From NCBI RefSeq assembly GCF_029714365.1, contig NZ_CP121659.1, positions 3,433,001 to 3,497,000 of the forward strand: 64,000 nucleotides of DNA, in the 5' to 3' direction. Shown here piece after piece: positions 45,628 to 54,419 of the stretch (positions within the stretch are counted from its first letter, which is position 1; every line of letters starts with the position of its first letter). Position numbers and translations under genes: made by a program. This DNA comes from Sinorhizobium terangae. GTDB taxonomy: Bacteria; Pseudomonadota; Alphaproteobacteria; Rhizobiales; Rhizobiaceae. The notes under the pieces are model-generated. The model did not search any database and was not told where the DNA came from. It saw only the letters and a program-made list of their open reading frames with translations.

Positions 45628-46899
45628 TCAGCGGATCAATATGGCCCGAAAATCATTGACGTTCGTCCCGGTCGGGCCGGGCACGAAAAGGTCGCCACTC
45701 ATCGCAAAGGCCGACCAGGCATCGTGGCGGGCGAGATGGCCGCGCGGATCGGCGCCGGCCGCCCGCATGCGGGCGACACTCGCGCCGTCGGCAAAGGCGC
45801 CGGCATTGTCCTCCGAGCCGTCGATGCCGTCGGTATCGGCGGCAAGCGCATCGATGCCGCCAACGCCATCGATGTCGAGCGCCAACGAGAGCAGAAACTC
45901 GCTGTTGCGCCCACCCTTGCCGTAGTTGTTGCCGGAAATCGTCACCGTCGTCTCGCCGCCGGAAAGCAGCACGACAGGCTTTTCGAAGGGTCGATCTCGC
46001 ATTGCAACCTCGCGGGCGAGCGCCGCATGCATGCGGCCGATGTCGCGCGCCTCGCCCTCGATCGCATCCGAGAGGATCATGGCGTCGATGCCGAATTCTC
46101 GTGCGCGGGCCGCCGCCGCCTCCAGGGAAACGCTCGCGGAGGCGATCACATGGACCTCGTTGCCGGCAAAGGCGGGTTCGCCCGGGCCGGGGGCTCGCGC
46201 GGCATCGGACGCGAGATGCGCCATCACGCGCTCGGGCAAGGCCATGCTGTAGCGGGCGACGATCTCGCGCGCCTCCTCAAGGCTCGACCGATCCGGCACG
46301 GTCGGGCCCGAGGCAACGAAGGCGGGGTTGTCACCCGGAACATCCGAGACGACGAGGCTCACGACGCGCGCCGGCGCGGCGGCAAGCGCTAGCCGCCCGC
46401 CCTTGATCCGCGAGACATGCTTGCGGACCACGTTCATCGCCGAGATCGGCGCGCCGGAGGCGAGCAGCGCACGGTTGACGCCAATCTCGTCTTCGAGCGT
46501 CAGCCCCGTGGGTGGCGCGGGCAACAGCGCCGAGCCGCCACCGGAGACGAGCGCGATCATCAGATCGTCCGCCGTGAGTCCCTCGACCAGCTTGAGAAGC
46601 GCGGAGGATGCCGCAAGCCCGGCCTCGTCCGGCACCGGATGGGCCGATTGCAACACCTTGATGCGCTCGCATTTCTCGACCGGCCCGTGCCGGGCGACGA
46701 CGGCGCCCGTCAGCGGCGCGTCCCAGAGCCGCTCGAAGGCGGCGGCCATCTGGCTTGCCGCCTTGCCGGCGCCGATGACGATCGTGCGCCCCTTCGGCCT
46801 CTCGGGCAAATGCGCGCGGATGGCGGCGTAAGGATCGGCCGCCACCACGGCAGCCTCGAAGAGGGAGATCAGGAAGGAGCGCGGCTCGATCGGTGCCAT
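45628..46899 (-). CDS. ttuD: glycerate 2-kinase / hydroxypyruvate reductase family (TtuD, MOFRL)
   Basis: 423-residue enzyme of the GckA/TtuD family. It carries the N-terminal GIGAGKAA-like segment VIGAGKAASQMAAAFE, the SGGGSALLPAPPTG loop, and the C-terminal MOFRL domain with SGGETTVTISGNNYGKGGRN. Members phosphorylate D-glycerate to 2-phosphoglycerate or are annotated as hydroxypyruvate reductase in tartrate utilisation. Start MAPIEPRS lies 4 bases after the stop of the small upstream gene, so it is translationally coupled to it and to the GMC gene above. The extension to 47016 is unlikely. Confidence 0.9.
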   Translation of the reverse strand: MAPIEPRSFLISLFEAAVVAADPYAAIRAHLPERPKGRTIVIGAGKAASQMAAAFERLWDAPLTGAVVARHGPVEKCERIKVLQSAHPVPDEAGLAASSALLKLVEGLTADDLMIALVSGGGSALLPAPPTGLTLEDEIGVNRALLASGAPISAMNVVRKHVSRIKGGRLALAAAPARVVSLVVSDVPGDNPAFVASGPTVPDRSSLEEAREIVARYSMALPERVMAHLASDAARAPGPGEPAFAGNEVHVIASASVSLEAAAARAREFGIDAMILSDAIEGEARDIGRMHAALAREVAMRDRPFEKPVVLLSGGETTVTISGNNYGKGGRNSEFLLSLALDIDGVGGIDALAADTDGIDGSEDNAGAFADGASVARMRAAGADPRGHLARHDAWSAFAMSGDLFVPGPTGTNVNDFRAILIR

Positions 46900-46903
46900 G
46901 GAA

Positions 46904-47161
46904 TCAGTCCGGGATTTCGAGATCGTAGACGAAGACACCTTGGACGCCGCCTTGCGCCGCCGCAACGATTTTTGCGCCGGTCTTTTGATGTTCTGCGTCG
47001 TCGAGATAGGCGTCATGCACCTCTACGAGGCGCTGGCGAGTTCGACGGCAGCGATTGCCCCTCACCCTAACCCTCTCCCCGCCTGCGGGGAGAAGGTCGC
47101 GGCAGCGGGATGAGGGGCCAAATCCGGAGCTCCCGGCGAGGAAGACGCAATCGCGGATCAT
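46904..47161 (-). CDS. small unknown protein interrupted by an in-frame palindromic repeat
   Basis: 85 codons filling the space between the GMC gene and ttuD. AAGGAGGTG stands 5 bases before its ATG, overlapping the GMC stop, and its own stop is 4 bases before ttuD, so it looks translated and coupled. The first 12-13 residues (MIRDCVFLAGSSG) and the last about 42 (from RLVEVHDAYLDDAEHQKTG to FVYDLEIPD) look protein-like; the middle (PSSRCRDLLPAGGERVRVRG) is the translated repeat 47057-47118. No family was recognised. It may be a relic or a still functional protein with an insert. Confidence 0.6.
   Translation of the reverse strand: MIRDCVFLAGSSGFGPSSRCRDLLPAGGERVRVRGNRCRRTRQRLVEVHDAYLDDAEHQKTGAKIVAAAQGGVQGVFVYDLEIPD
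47057..47118. repeat. RIME-type palindromic element within a coding frame
   Basis: 62 bases from GCCCCTCACCCTAACCCTC through the hairpin CTCCCCGCCTGCGGGGAG to GCAGCGGGATGAGGGGC. Unlike the others it lies inside an apparently translated gene; the minus-strand frame stays open across it. Confidence 0.8.
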
Positions 47162-47175
47162 CGCACCCACCTCCT

Positions 47176-48831
47176 TCAGCGAACCTCGGCCCGCGCCCGC
47201 GGGCGCATGTCGTTGCGCTCATGCTGGAAGATCGCAGGCGGCAGCGGCGGCAGGCCGCGGATGATATCCGCCCCCTTCTCGCCCATCATGATCGTCGGCC
47301 CGTTGGTGTTGCAGGAGGGCACGCGCGGCATCACCGAACTGTCGCAGACCCGCAAGCCGTCGAGCCCGCGCACCTTGAGCTCCAGATCGACCACAGCCAT
47401 GGCGTCCGTGCCCATCTTGCAGGTGCCGACGGGGTGGTGGTCGGTCTTGGCGTTGGTGCAGCCATATTCGAAGAGCTGCTCTTCCGTCCGGATATCGTTA
47501 CCCGGCAAACGTTCGGCGAGCACATAGGACTTGAGCGCCGGCTGCTGCATGATTTCGCGGGCGATCCTGAGACCTTCGAGCGACATCTTGCGGTCGTGCG
47601 GATCCTCCCAATAGTTCGGATCGATGAGCGGCGCCGCCGCCGGATCGGAGGAGGAAAGCCGGACAGTGCCGCGCGAGCGCGGATGCAGATAGGCGGAGTT
47701 CAGCGTCACCCCTGCATTCTTGAGGCGCGCGACGCCCGCCTCGATGCCGGAGCCGAGACCGAGATGGAACTGGATGTCGGGCGAGCGCGCATCCGGATCG
47801 GCATACCAGAAGCCGCCGGTCTCGAAGAGCGAGGAGGCGACGGGACCGGTGCGGAAGAGCACATATTGCAGGCCCGCCCAGAACGTGCGGTGCAGCTTGG
47901 CGACATTGTCATAGGTGTGGTCGCCGGTGCACTCGGAAATAACGAAGAGATCAAGGTGGTCCTGCAGGTTGCCGCCGACGCCGGGGAGATCGTGGCGGAC
48001 GGCGACGCCGACCGCGCGCAGATGGTCAGCCGGCCCGATGCCGGATTGCAGGAGCAGCTTCGGCGAGCCGATTGCGCCAGAAGCGACGAGCACCTCGCGG
48101 TCCGCCCGGATCGTTTCGCTCCCCTTGGCCGTCACCACCTCGACGCCGACCGCTCGGCTACCCTCAAGCACGATTCGGGCGACACGGGCGCCGGTGCGCA
48201 CCGTGAGGTTTTTTCGATCCTTGATCGGCGAGAGATAGGCAAGCGAGGCGGACGAGCGGCGGCGGTTGCGTTGCGTCAGCTGATAAAAGCCGACACCCGC
48301 CTGCTGTTTCCCGTTGAAATCGTGATTGTAGGGAATGCCAAGTTCCTGGCCAGCGCGGATATAGGCGTCGCAGATCGGCAGCGCCGAGACCGGCATCGAA
48401 ACGCCGAGCGGCCCGCCATAGGAATGATAATCGTCGGCAAAGCGCTGGTTGTCCTCGGCGCGCTTGAAATAGGGCAACACGCTCCGATAGTCCCAGCCGG
48501 TGCAGCCGTCTTCGCGCGCCCAGAGATCGTAATCGACGGCGTTGCCGCGGGTATAGAGCTGTGCATTGATCGAAGAGCCGCCGCCGATCACCTTCGCCTG
48601 CGTATAGCGCAGCACCCTGCCCTTCATGTGCTTCTGCGGCACCGTATGCCAGCCCCAGCTTGCGACGCCCTTTGTCATCTTGGCGAAGCCAGCGGGCATG
48701 TGGAACAGCGGGTTCCAGTCGCCGCCACCGGCTTCGAGCAGCAGCACCTTGACCGTCGGGTCCTCGCTCAATCGGTTGGCAAGAACGCATCCGGCCGGGC
48801 CGGCGCCAGTGATGATGTAGTCGTAGGCCAT
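47176..48831 (-). CDS. GMC family oxidoreductase (choline dehydrogenase-like)
   Basis: FAD-dependent alcohol dehydrogenase, 551 residues. Rossmann motif YIITGAGPAGCVLANRLSE with EAGG at about 34-37, the GMC signature RYTQAKVIGGGSSINAQLYT, and the C-terminal catalytic region TDHHPVGTCKMG with CNTNGPTIMMGEKGAD. Substrate is an alcohol or sugar alcohol group that cannot be named; alkane-alcohol, polyethylene glycol and choline dehydrogenases share this fold. It heads the GMC-small gene-ttuD unit and is separated from the SDR gene above by a palindromic repeat. Confidence 0.9.
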   Translation of the reverse strand: MAYDYIITGAGPAGCVLANRLSEDPTVKVLLLEAGGGDWNPLFHMPAGFAKMTKGVASWGWHTVPQKHMKGRVLRYTQAKVIGGGSSINAQLYTRGNAVDYDLWAREDGCTGWDYRSVLPYFKRAEDNQRFADDYHSYGGPLGVSMPVSALPICDAYIRAGQELGIPYNHDFNGKQQAGVGFYQLTQRNRRRSSASLAYLSPIKDRKNLTVRTGARVARIVLEGSRAVGVEVVTAKGSETIRADREVLVASGAIGSPKLLLQSGIGPADHLRAVGVAVRHDLPGVGGNLQDHLDLFVISECTGDHTYDNVAKLHRTFWAGLQYVLFRTGPVASSLFETGGFWYADPDARSPDIQFHLGLGSGIEAGVARLKNAGVTLNSAYLHPRSRGTVRLSSSDPAAAPLIDPNYWEDPHDRKMSLEGLRIAREIMQQPALKSYVLAERLPGNDIRTEEQLFEYGCTNAKTDHHPVGTCKMGTDAMAVVDLELKVRGLDGLRVCDSSVMPRVPSCNTNGPTIMMGEKGADIIRGLPPLPPAIFQHERNDMRPRARAEVR

Positions 48832-48896
48832 TCACATCGTCCTCAAGGTTCGCGCCTTGGCGCGATCATTAGTTCATTGCCTCTTTGCCGATTGGC

Positions 48897-49030
48897 CGCC
48901 CCTCATCCGGCTGCCGCCACCTTCTCCCCGCAGGCGGGGAGAAGGGACTCGCGGCCCCTCACAGCGATCGCATCTCGCCGGGCACGTCCCCTCTCCCCAC
49001 CTGCGGGGAGAGGGTTAGGGTTGAGGGGCA
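48897..49030. repeat. Inverted pair of RIME-type elements
   Basis: GCCCCTCATCCGGCTGCCGCC with a CCCCGCAGGCGGGG hairpin, then a partner with CTCTCCCCACCTGCGGGGAGAG and GTTAGGGTTGAGGGGC. Fills the 217-base gap between the SDR and GMC genes. Confidence 0.8.
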
Positions 49031-49048
49031 GCGCCCCACGCGACGACC

Positions 49049-49822
49049 TCACAACCGGCTGATCGACAGTCCTCCATCGGCCTGGATGACCGACCCCGTG
49101 GCGAAACCGAACTGCCCGCCGGCAAGCCCGGCGACGATCTTGCCGATGTCGTCCGGCTCTCCCCATCGCCGCATAGGCACCAGCCCGTCCGCAATCAGCG
49201 CGTCGTATTTGCCGGAAACGCTCGCGGTCATGTCCGAGCGAATGATGCCGGGCCGAACTTCGAAGACCGAGATACCGGTCTCGGCGAGCCTCAACGCCAG
49301 TCCCTGGCTGAAGGCCGCGAGCCCCGCCTTGCTCATGCAATAGTCGAGCCGCTCCGGCGATGTCATCGCCGCGGAGACCGAGGTGATGTTGATGATCGAG
49401 CGGGGCGCAATGGGCTGCGTGGCCAGCATCGCCTTCAGGACCGCCTGGGTGAAGAAAACCGTGCCGCGCAGGTTGATGCCGACGATCGTGTCGAAATTCT
49501 CAGGCTCCAGGTCGAGGAAATCGCCGCGCACGACGGACGCGATCCCGGCATTGTTGACGAGGCAATCGATGCTGCCGAACGCCTCCATGACCGAGTCCAC
49601 GGTCGCCTGGTGGGTGGCGAGGTCGGCAAGATCCGCCTGAAGAAAGATCGCGCGGGCACCGAGAGTACGGAGCGCGGCGAGTACGGGTGCTACACCATCG
49701 GCATCACCGATGCCCGTGATGGCGATGTCGAAACCGCCTGCCGCGAGCGCGCGAGCGATGCCACGCCCAATGCCGCGCCGGCCGCCGGTGACAACCGCAA
49801 CGGGACGTGCCTTGTCCGTCAT
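49049..49822 (-). CDS. short-chain dehydrogenase/reductase (3-ketoacyl-ACP reductase type)
   Basis: 257-residue NAD(P)-dependent oxidoreductase. VVTGGRRGIGRGIARAL is the cofactor motif (residues 10-26), NNAG follows, and the catalytic Ser (ITSVSA) and Tyr/Lys (DYCMSKAG) are present. It overlaps the upstream GMC gene by 4 bases (ATGA), so it belongs to the sugar-uptake operon and most likely acts on a sugar or polyol derivative rather than on fatty acids. Confidence 0.9.
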   Translation of the reverse strand: MTDKARPVAVVTGGRRGIGRGIARALAAGGFDIAITGIGDADGVAPVLAALRTLGARAIFLQADLADLATHQATVDSVMEAFGSIDCLVNNAGIASVVRGDFLDLEPENFDTIVGINLRGTVFFTQAVLKAMLATQPIAPRSIINITSVSAAMTSPERLDYCMSKAGLAAFSQGLALRLAETGISVFEVRPGIIRSDMTASVSGKYDALIADGLVPMRRWGEPDDIGKIVAGLAGGQFGFATGSVIQADGGLSISRL

Positions 49823-51333
49823 GACCGAAGATCCTCTTTAGCAATGTGATCCGCGACGCGCAGCGCCTGCGCCGCCACGGTTAGCGCCGGGTTTACCGCA
49901 GCTGAGGTCGGCAGGAAGCCGGCATCGACGACGAAAAGGTTCGGATGATCGAACGCCCGGCAATAGACATCGAGCGGCGCCTCATTCGGGTCCTTGCCGA
50001 TCCTGACCGTGCCGCACTGATGCGACGGCGTGCGCTTGTCGAAGGCCCGCGCCAGCACGACCGGAAAGCCTGCCTGCCGCAACACCTTCTTCAGCTTGCT
50101 GACCAGGTTGAGATGGGCTTGCCAGTTCGTTCGCACCCATTGGAGCACGACGCGGTCGCCATCGACCATGATGCGGCTTTCGGGCGACGGCAGGTCTTCG
50201 CTCATGGCGTAGAAGTCGATGGCGTGGCCCGACACCTGGTTCAGGAGCCACTCCGGCATTGATGGCATGTTCGCCTTCAGGATCGCGCCCGACACGCGCC
50301 CAAGGAGCTGGATATTGCCGAGCGGCGGTCCGCCCTCTCCGTCCGAGAGATAAAAATCGTTGAGGCCGAAGGTCTTCTGGTAGACCGAGTCGTTGCGATA
50401 CCAGGGGCTGAGCGCGATGACCGCGCTTGAATTGTGGTTCATGAAGTTGCGGCCAACCTGATCGGAGCGGTTCGCAAGCCCCGTCGGGTTGCGACTATCC
50501 GCAGAGCGCAACAGCAGCACGGCCGACTGCACCGCCCCGGCGGAAAGTATGACGAGCCGTGGCGACACGGCTCGCTCCACGCCATCCTGGACGTAGTAGA
50601 CGGTCTCGATGGTCTTGCCGTCCGGCGCCGTCGCCAGCCGGGTAACACGCGAACCGATCTGCAACTTGACATTCGGGTATTCCAGCGCCGTCGTCAGCGC
50701 CGCGGTCTCGGCATCCATCTTGCCGTCAAAGCTGTTCGGATGCGCGTCCCAGGGCGTCTTCGCTTTGGCGAGCCAGCGTTCGATGTCGATGCCGAGCGGC
50801 AGCGAATAGGGATGCAGGCCGTTTCGCCACAGACGCTTGCGGACGCTAGCGATCGGCGGCTCGTCCGCAACGGGGCCGTAGCTGTAGGTGTTTGAGTGGT
50901 AAGGCTCGGTCGGGTCTTCGCCGAGGACGCCGCGCACCTGATAGAGCGCCTCCGCCTTGGAATACCACGGCTCCAGCTCTTCGTACGGAAACGGCCACGC
51001 GGGGGAGACGCCGTCGAGATGCTGCATCTCCTCGAAATCCTCACGGCGGTAACGGGTGAGCACAGCGCCGTAGAATTTCGAGTTGCCCCCGACATTGTAG
51101 TAGTTGCCCGGGTTGAAGCCGAGGCCGCCCGCCTCGTACCAGGTCTCTTTCGGCCGGAAATGCCCGCGCTGGAAGATCGCCCGCTGATCCCGGTTTTCCG
51201 GACGGTCCTCGATGTGAACGCCCGCCTCGAGGATCAGGATCTCGGCGCCCGACGGGGCAAGGCCCGCCGCGACGGTCGCGCCGCCGATTCCAGATCCGAC
51301 GATGACGATATCCGGTTGGCCTGCCATGCTCAT
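49819..51333 (-). CDS. GMC family oxidoreductase (glucose/pyranose-type)
   Basis: 504-residue flavoprotein. IVIVGSGIGGATVAAGLAPS binds FAD with ILEAGV at the end of the second strand; the region GGLGFNPGNYYNVGGNSKFY is the second FAD contact; the C-terminus has SHQCGTVRIGKDP with the catalytic-type His and LFVVDAGFLPTSAAVNPALT. It is only distantly like the GMC protein encoded at 47176-48831 and closer to pyranose-oxidase or gluconate-dehydrogenase-type GMC enzymes. Its ATG overlaps the ATPase stop (ATGA). Probably oxidises the imported sugar. Confidence 0.88.
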   Translation of the reverse strand: MSMAGQPDIVIVGSGIGGATVAAGLAPSGAEILILEAGVHIEDRPENRDQRAIFQRGHFRPKETWYEAGGLGFNPGNYYNVGGNSKFYGAVLTRYRREDFEEMQHLDGVSPAWPFPYEELEPWYSKAEALYQVRGVLGEDPTEPYHSNTYSYGPVADEPPIASVRKRLWRNGLHPYSLPLGIDIERWLAKAKTPWDAHPNSFDGKMDAETAALTTALEYPNVKLQIGSRVTRLATAPDGKTIETVYYVQDGVERAVSPRLVILSAGAVQSAVLLLRSADSRNPTGLANRSDQVGRNFMNHNSSAVIALSPWYRNDSVYQKTFGLNDFYLSDGEGGPPLGNIQLLGRVSGAILKANMPSMPEWLLNQVSGHAIDFYAMSEDLPSPESRIMVDGDRVVLQWVRTNWQAHLNLVSKLKKVLRQAGFPVVLARAFDKRTPSHQCGTVRIGKDPNEAPLDVYCRAFDHPNLFVVDAGFLPTSAAVNPALTVAAQALRVADHIAKEDLRS

Positions 51334-52442
51334 GCGATCCGCATCTCACTCTGCGGGTCGAAGAACACCGCCTTGTCGAGGTTGAAGGCGAGCCGCGACG
51401 TTTGACCCGGCGCGATACGCGCATCGGCGCGCAGCCGCGCGACGATCTCCTTGCCGCCGAGACGAGTGACCGCAAAGGTGTCGGAGCCGGCCGGCTCTAC
51501 CACTTCGATCAGGCAGTCGCCCTCGGCGATGAACTTCGCATTGCGGTCGGCGCCGTCCGGATCGGTCAGGGCTTCCGGACGAATGCCGAACACCACGTCC
51601 TTGCCGGCATAGGCCGAAAGCGCGCCATTATGGGGCACCGCGAGCTTCAGGGGCTCGCTGTTCGGCCGCTCCAAAGTCACCGCGACGTTCGCTCCTGCCG
51701 CCTCGATCCGGGCCTTCAGCAGGTTCATCGCCGGCGATCCCATGAAGTCCGCGACAAACATGTTGGCGGGGTTGTTGTAGATTTCGGACGGCGTTCCGAA
51801 CTGCTGCAGCACGCCGTCGCGCAGGACGGCGATCTTCGTGGCGAGTGTCATCGCCTCGATCTGATCATGCGTCACGTAGACGATCGTCGTCTTCATGCGG
51901 TTGTGCAGGCGCTTGATCTCGGTACGCATGTCGACGCGGAGCTTCGCGTCGAGGTTCGACAGCGGCTCGTCGAAGAGGAAGACCTGCGGATTGCGCACCA
52001 GCGCGCGGCCCATGGCAACGCGCTGGCGCTGGCCGCCCGAGAGCTGGCTCGGTTTGCGGTCGAGCAGGTGGCCGATCTGCAGCATGTCGGCAACCTGCTT
52101 GATCGCCTTCTCGCGCTCCTCCTTCGGCACGCCGCGGATCTCCATGCCGAAGGCGATGTTTCCGGCAACCGTCATGTTCGGATAGAGCGCGTAGGACTGG
52201 AACACCATGGCGATGTCGCGCTTCGATGGGTGCAGCCCCGAGACCGACCGGCCGTTGATGGCGATGTCGCCCGCGGTAATCGGTTCCAGACCCGCGATCG
52301 TGTTCAGGAGGGTCGACTTGCCGCAGCCAGACGGGCCGACGAGCACGAGAAACCCGCCCCTTTCGATCTCGATATTGATGTCCTTGAGAATCTCCAGTGA
52401 GCCGTAGGACTTGCGCAGGTTGCTGATTTTCAAGAATGACAT
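51330..52442 (-). CDS. sugar ABC transporter ATP-binding protein (UgpC/MsmK type)
   Basis: 370-residue ATPase of a family 1 carbohydrate importer. Walker A GPSGCGKST at about 37-45, signature LSGGQRQRVAMGRALVRNPQ, Walker B VFLFDEPLSNLDAKLR, then an OB-type regulatory domain from about residue 240 with GIRPEAL. It starts 4 bases after the permease gene stop and couples to the GMC gene. Confidence 0.94.
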   Translation of the reverse strand: MSFLKISNLRKSYGSLEILKDINIEIERGGFLVLVGPSGCGKSTLLNTIAGLEPITAGDIAINGRSVSGLHPSKRDIAMVFQSYALYPNMTVAGNIAFGMEIRGVPKEEREKAIKQVADMLQIGHLLDRKPSQLSGGQRQRVAMGRALVRNPQVFLFDEPLSNLDAKLRVDMRTEIKRLHNRMKTTIVYVTHDQIEAMTLATKIAVLRDGVLQQFGTPSEIYNNPANMFVADFMGSPAMNLLKARIEAAGANVAVTLERPNSEPLKLAVPHNGALSAYAGKDVVFGIRPEALTDPDGADRNAKFIAEGDCLIEVVEPAGSDTFAVTRLGGKEIVARLRADARIAPGQTSRLAFNLDKAVFFDPQSEMRIA

Positions 52443-52446
52443 GAGC

Positions 52447-53328
52447 TTATCCTTTCACGGCACCGGACATCAGCCCGCGAACGAAGTAGCGGCCGGACAC
52501 GATGTAGACGATGAGCGTTGGCAGGGCGGCGAGAATCGCGCCCGCGAAGTGAACGTTGTATTCCTTGACGCCTGTCGACGAGCTCACGAGGTTGTTGAGC
52601 GCGACCGTCATCGGCGTCGAGAACGGACCCGAGAACGAGGCGCCGAACAGGAAGTCGTTCCAGATATTGGTGAACTGCCAGATGACCGACACGACGATGA
52701 TCGGACCGGAGGACGGCAGCATGATCCGCCGGAAGATCTGGAAGAAGCCGGCGCCGTCGATCTGCGCTGCGCGCACCAGTTCGGTCGGGAAGGCCTCGTA
52801 GTAGTTGCGGAAATAGAGCGTCGTGAAGCCGATGCCATAGACCACATGCACGAGGATCAGTCCCCAGATCGACCCTGCGAGGCCGAGGACGCCGAGGATG
52901 CGCGCCATCGGGATCAGCACGATCTGGAACGGGATGAAGCAGGAGAGCAGCAGCATGCCGAAGAAGATGTTGGCACCCGGGAAGCGCCATTTTGTCAGGA
53001 CGTAACCGTTGAGCGCACCGACGATCGTCGAGATCGCGACGGCCGGAACCACCATCAGGATCGAGTTGATGAAGAAGGGGCGAAGGCCCGTCGGCTGGAC
53101 GCCGATCTGCGCCGTCGACCAGGCCGAAAGCCAGGGCTCGACCGTCCAGGTCTGCGGCAGGTTCAGCATGCCGCCCTGGCGGATCTCGTCGAGCGGCTTC
53201 AGGGAATTCACCACCATCACGTAGAGCGGCAGCAGAGAATAGAGCGCGAAGACGATGAGCGCTGTGTAGATCAACGCCCGTGTGAGACGGTTGTGCGAGA
53301 TGACATTGTCTGGGCTGGGGGCGCGCAT
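52447..53328 (-). CDS. carbohydrate ABC transporter permease (MalG type)
   Basis: Inner-membrane permease of 293 residues with six predicted spans and the EAA loop YEAFPTELVRAAQIDGAGFFQIFRRI near residue 190. Second of two permeases of the importer; its start overlaps the stop of the first permease by one base. Confidence 0.93.
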   Translation of the reverse strand: MRAPSPDNVISHNRLTRALIYTALIVFALYSLLPLYVMVVNSLKPLDEIRQGGMLNLPQTWTVEPWLSAWSTAQIGVQPTGLRPFFINSILMVVPAVAISTIVGALNGYVLTKWRFPGANIFFGMLLLSCFIPFQIVLIPMARILGVLGLAGSIWGLILVHVVYGIGFTTLYFRNYYEAFPTELVRAAQIDGAGFFQIFRRIMLPSSGPIIVVSVIWQFTNIWNDFLFGASFSGPFSTPMTVALNNLVSSSTGVKEYNVHFAGAILAALPTLIVYIVSGRYFVRGLMSGAVKG

Positions 53329-54206
53329 CAGCGTTTTCCTCCCCGGATTTCGGAATAGAGGTAAGGAATGATGATCGAGAAGATCATGACCAGCATGATG
53401 ATCGCCGAGGATGCGCCGATGCCCATCTGGTTGCGGGTAAACGTGTAGGAATACATGAAGGTCGCCGGTAGCTCGGTCGCCTGTCCCGGCCCGCCGCCCG
53501 TCAGCGCGACGATCAGGTCATAGGCCTTGATCGCGAGATGCGCGAGAACGACGAAGGCTGAGAGGAAGACGGGCCGCATCAGGGGAATGATGATCCGGCG
53601 ATAGATGGTCATGGTCGCAGCCCCATCGATCTGCGCCGCCTTGATGATCTCATTGTCGACGCCGCGGAGGCCAGCGAGGAACATCGCCATGATGAAGCCG
53701 GTCGATTGCCAGACCGCGGCGATGACGACGCAGTAGATCGCGTAGTTGCGGTCCTTGATCCAGTTGAAGGAAAAGCTCTCCCAGCCCCAGAGATGCATCG
53801 TGTTCTCAAGCCCGATGCCGGGATCGAGGAACCATTTCCAGGCCGTTCCCGTGACGATGAAGGAAAGCGCCATCGGATAGAGGTAGATCGGCCGAAGAAA
53901 CCCTTCCGCCCTGATCTTCTGGTCGAGCAGGATGGCGAGCGCGAGGCCGAGCACCGAGCAGATGACGATGTAGAGCGACGCGAAGATCGCCAGGTTGCTG
54001 ACCGCCCGCCACCAGTGCGGCAGCGCCCAGAGCCGGCTGTAATTCAACAGGCCGACGAAATTGTAGGACGGCAGCATCTTGCTGTCCGTCATCGACAGGA
54101 AACCGGTATAGGCTATGAAGCCATAGACGAACACCAGGACGATGAGAAAGCTGGGGGCGAGCACGAGCTTGGGCAAAAGCTCCTGCAGCCGGGTGCGGCT
54201 ATCCAT
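53328..54206 (-). CDS. carbohydrate ABC transporter permease (MalF type)
   Basis: Inner-membrane permease of 292 residues, about six spans; EAA loop GVDNEIIKAAQIDGAATMTIYRRI in the second half. ATG at 54206 preceded by GGTGG is chosen; a GTG four codons upstream is possible. It is separated from the binding-protein gene by a 213-base gap holding a palindromic element. Confidence 0.92.
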   Translation of the reverse strand: MDSRTRLQELLPKLVLAPSFLIVLVFVYGFIAYTGFLSMTDSKMLPSYNFVGLLNYSRLWALPHWWRAVSNLAIFASLYIVICSVLGLALAILLDQKIRAEGFLRPIYLYPMALSFIVTGTAWKWFLDPGIGLENTMHLWGWESFSFNWIKDRNYAIYCVVIAAVWQSTGFIMAMFLAGLRGVDNEIIKAAQIDGAATMTIYRRIIIPLMRPVFLSAFVVLAHLAIKAYDLIVALTGGGPGQATELPATFMYSYTFTRNQMGIGASSAIIMLVMIFSIIIPYLYSEIRGGKR

Positions 54207-54248
54207 GTTTGTTACCACCGTATCGTTTCGTTCGTGCTGCGGATCTGT

Positions 54249-54402
54249 CCCTCACCCTAGCGCTCTCCTCGCCAGCGGGGAGAGGGGACGAAGGTGCCGC
54301 AGCTTGCCTCCGATCCCAAAGGGACAGGGAACGCTAGAGCTCGCCGCCTAGTCCCTTCTCCCCGCGAGCGGGGAGAAGGTGCCGGCAGGCGGATGAGGGG
54401 CA
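54249..54402. repeat. Inverted RIME-type elements inside the sugar ABC operon
   Basis: GTCCCTCACCCTAGCGCTCTC with a CTCGCCAGCGGGG hairpin, and a partner CTTCTCCCCGCGAGCGGGG with GCAGGCGGATGAGGGGC. Sits between the binding-protein gene and the first permease gene, as in the amino-acid ABC operon at 15887-15992. Confidence 0.8.
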
Positions 54403-54419
54403 ATCCCTCCTTGCGTCGC

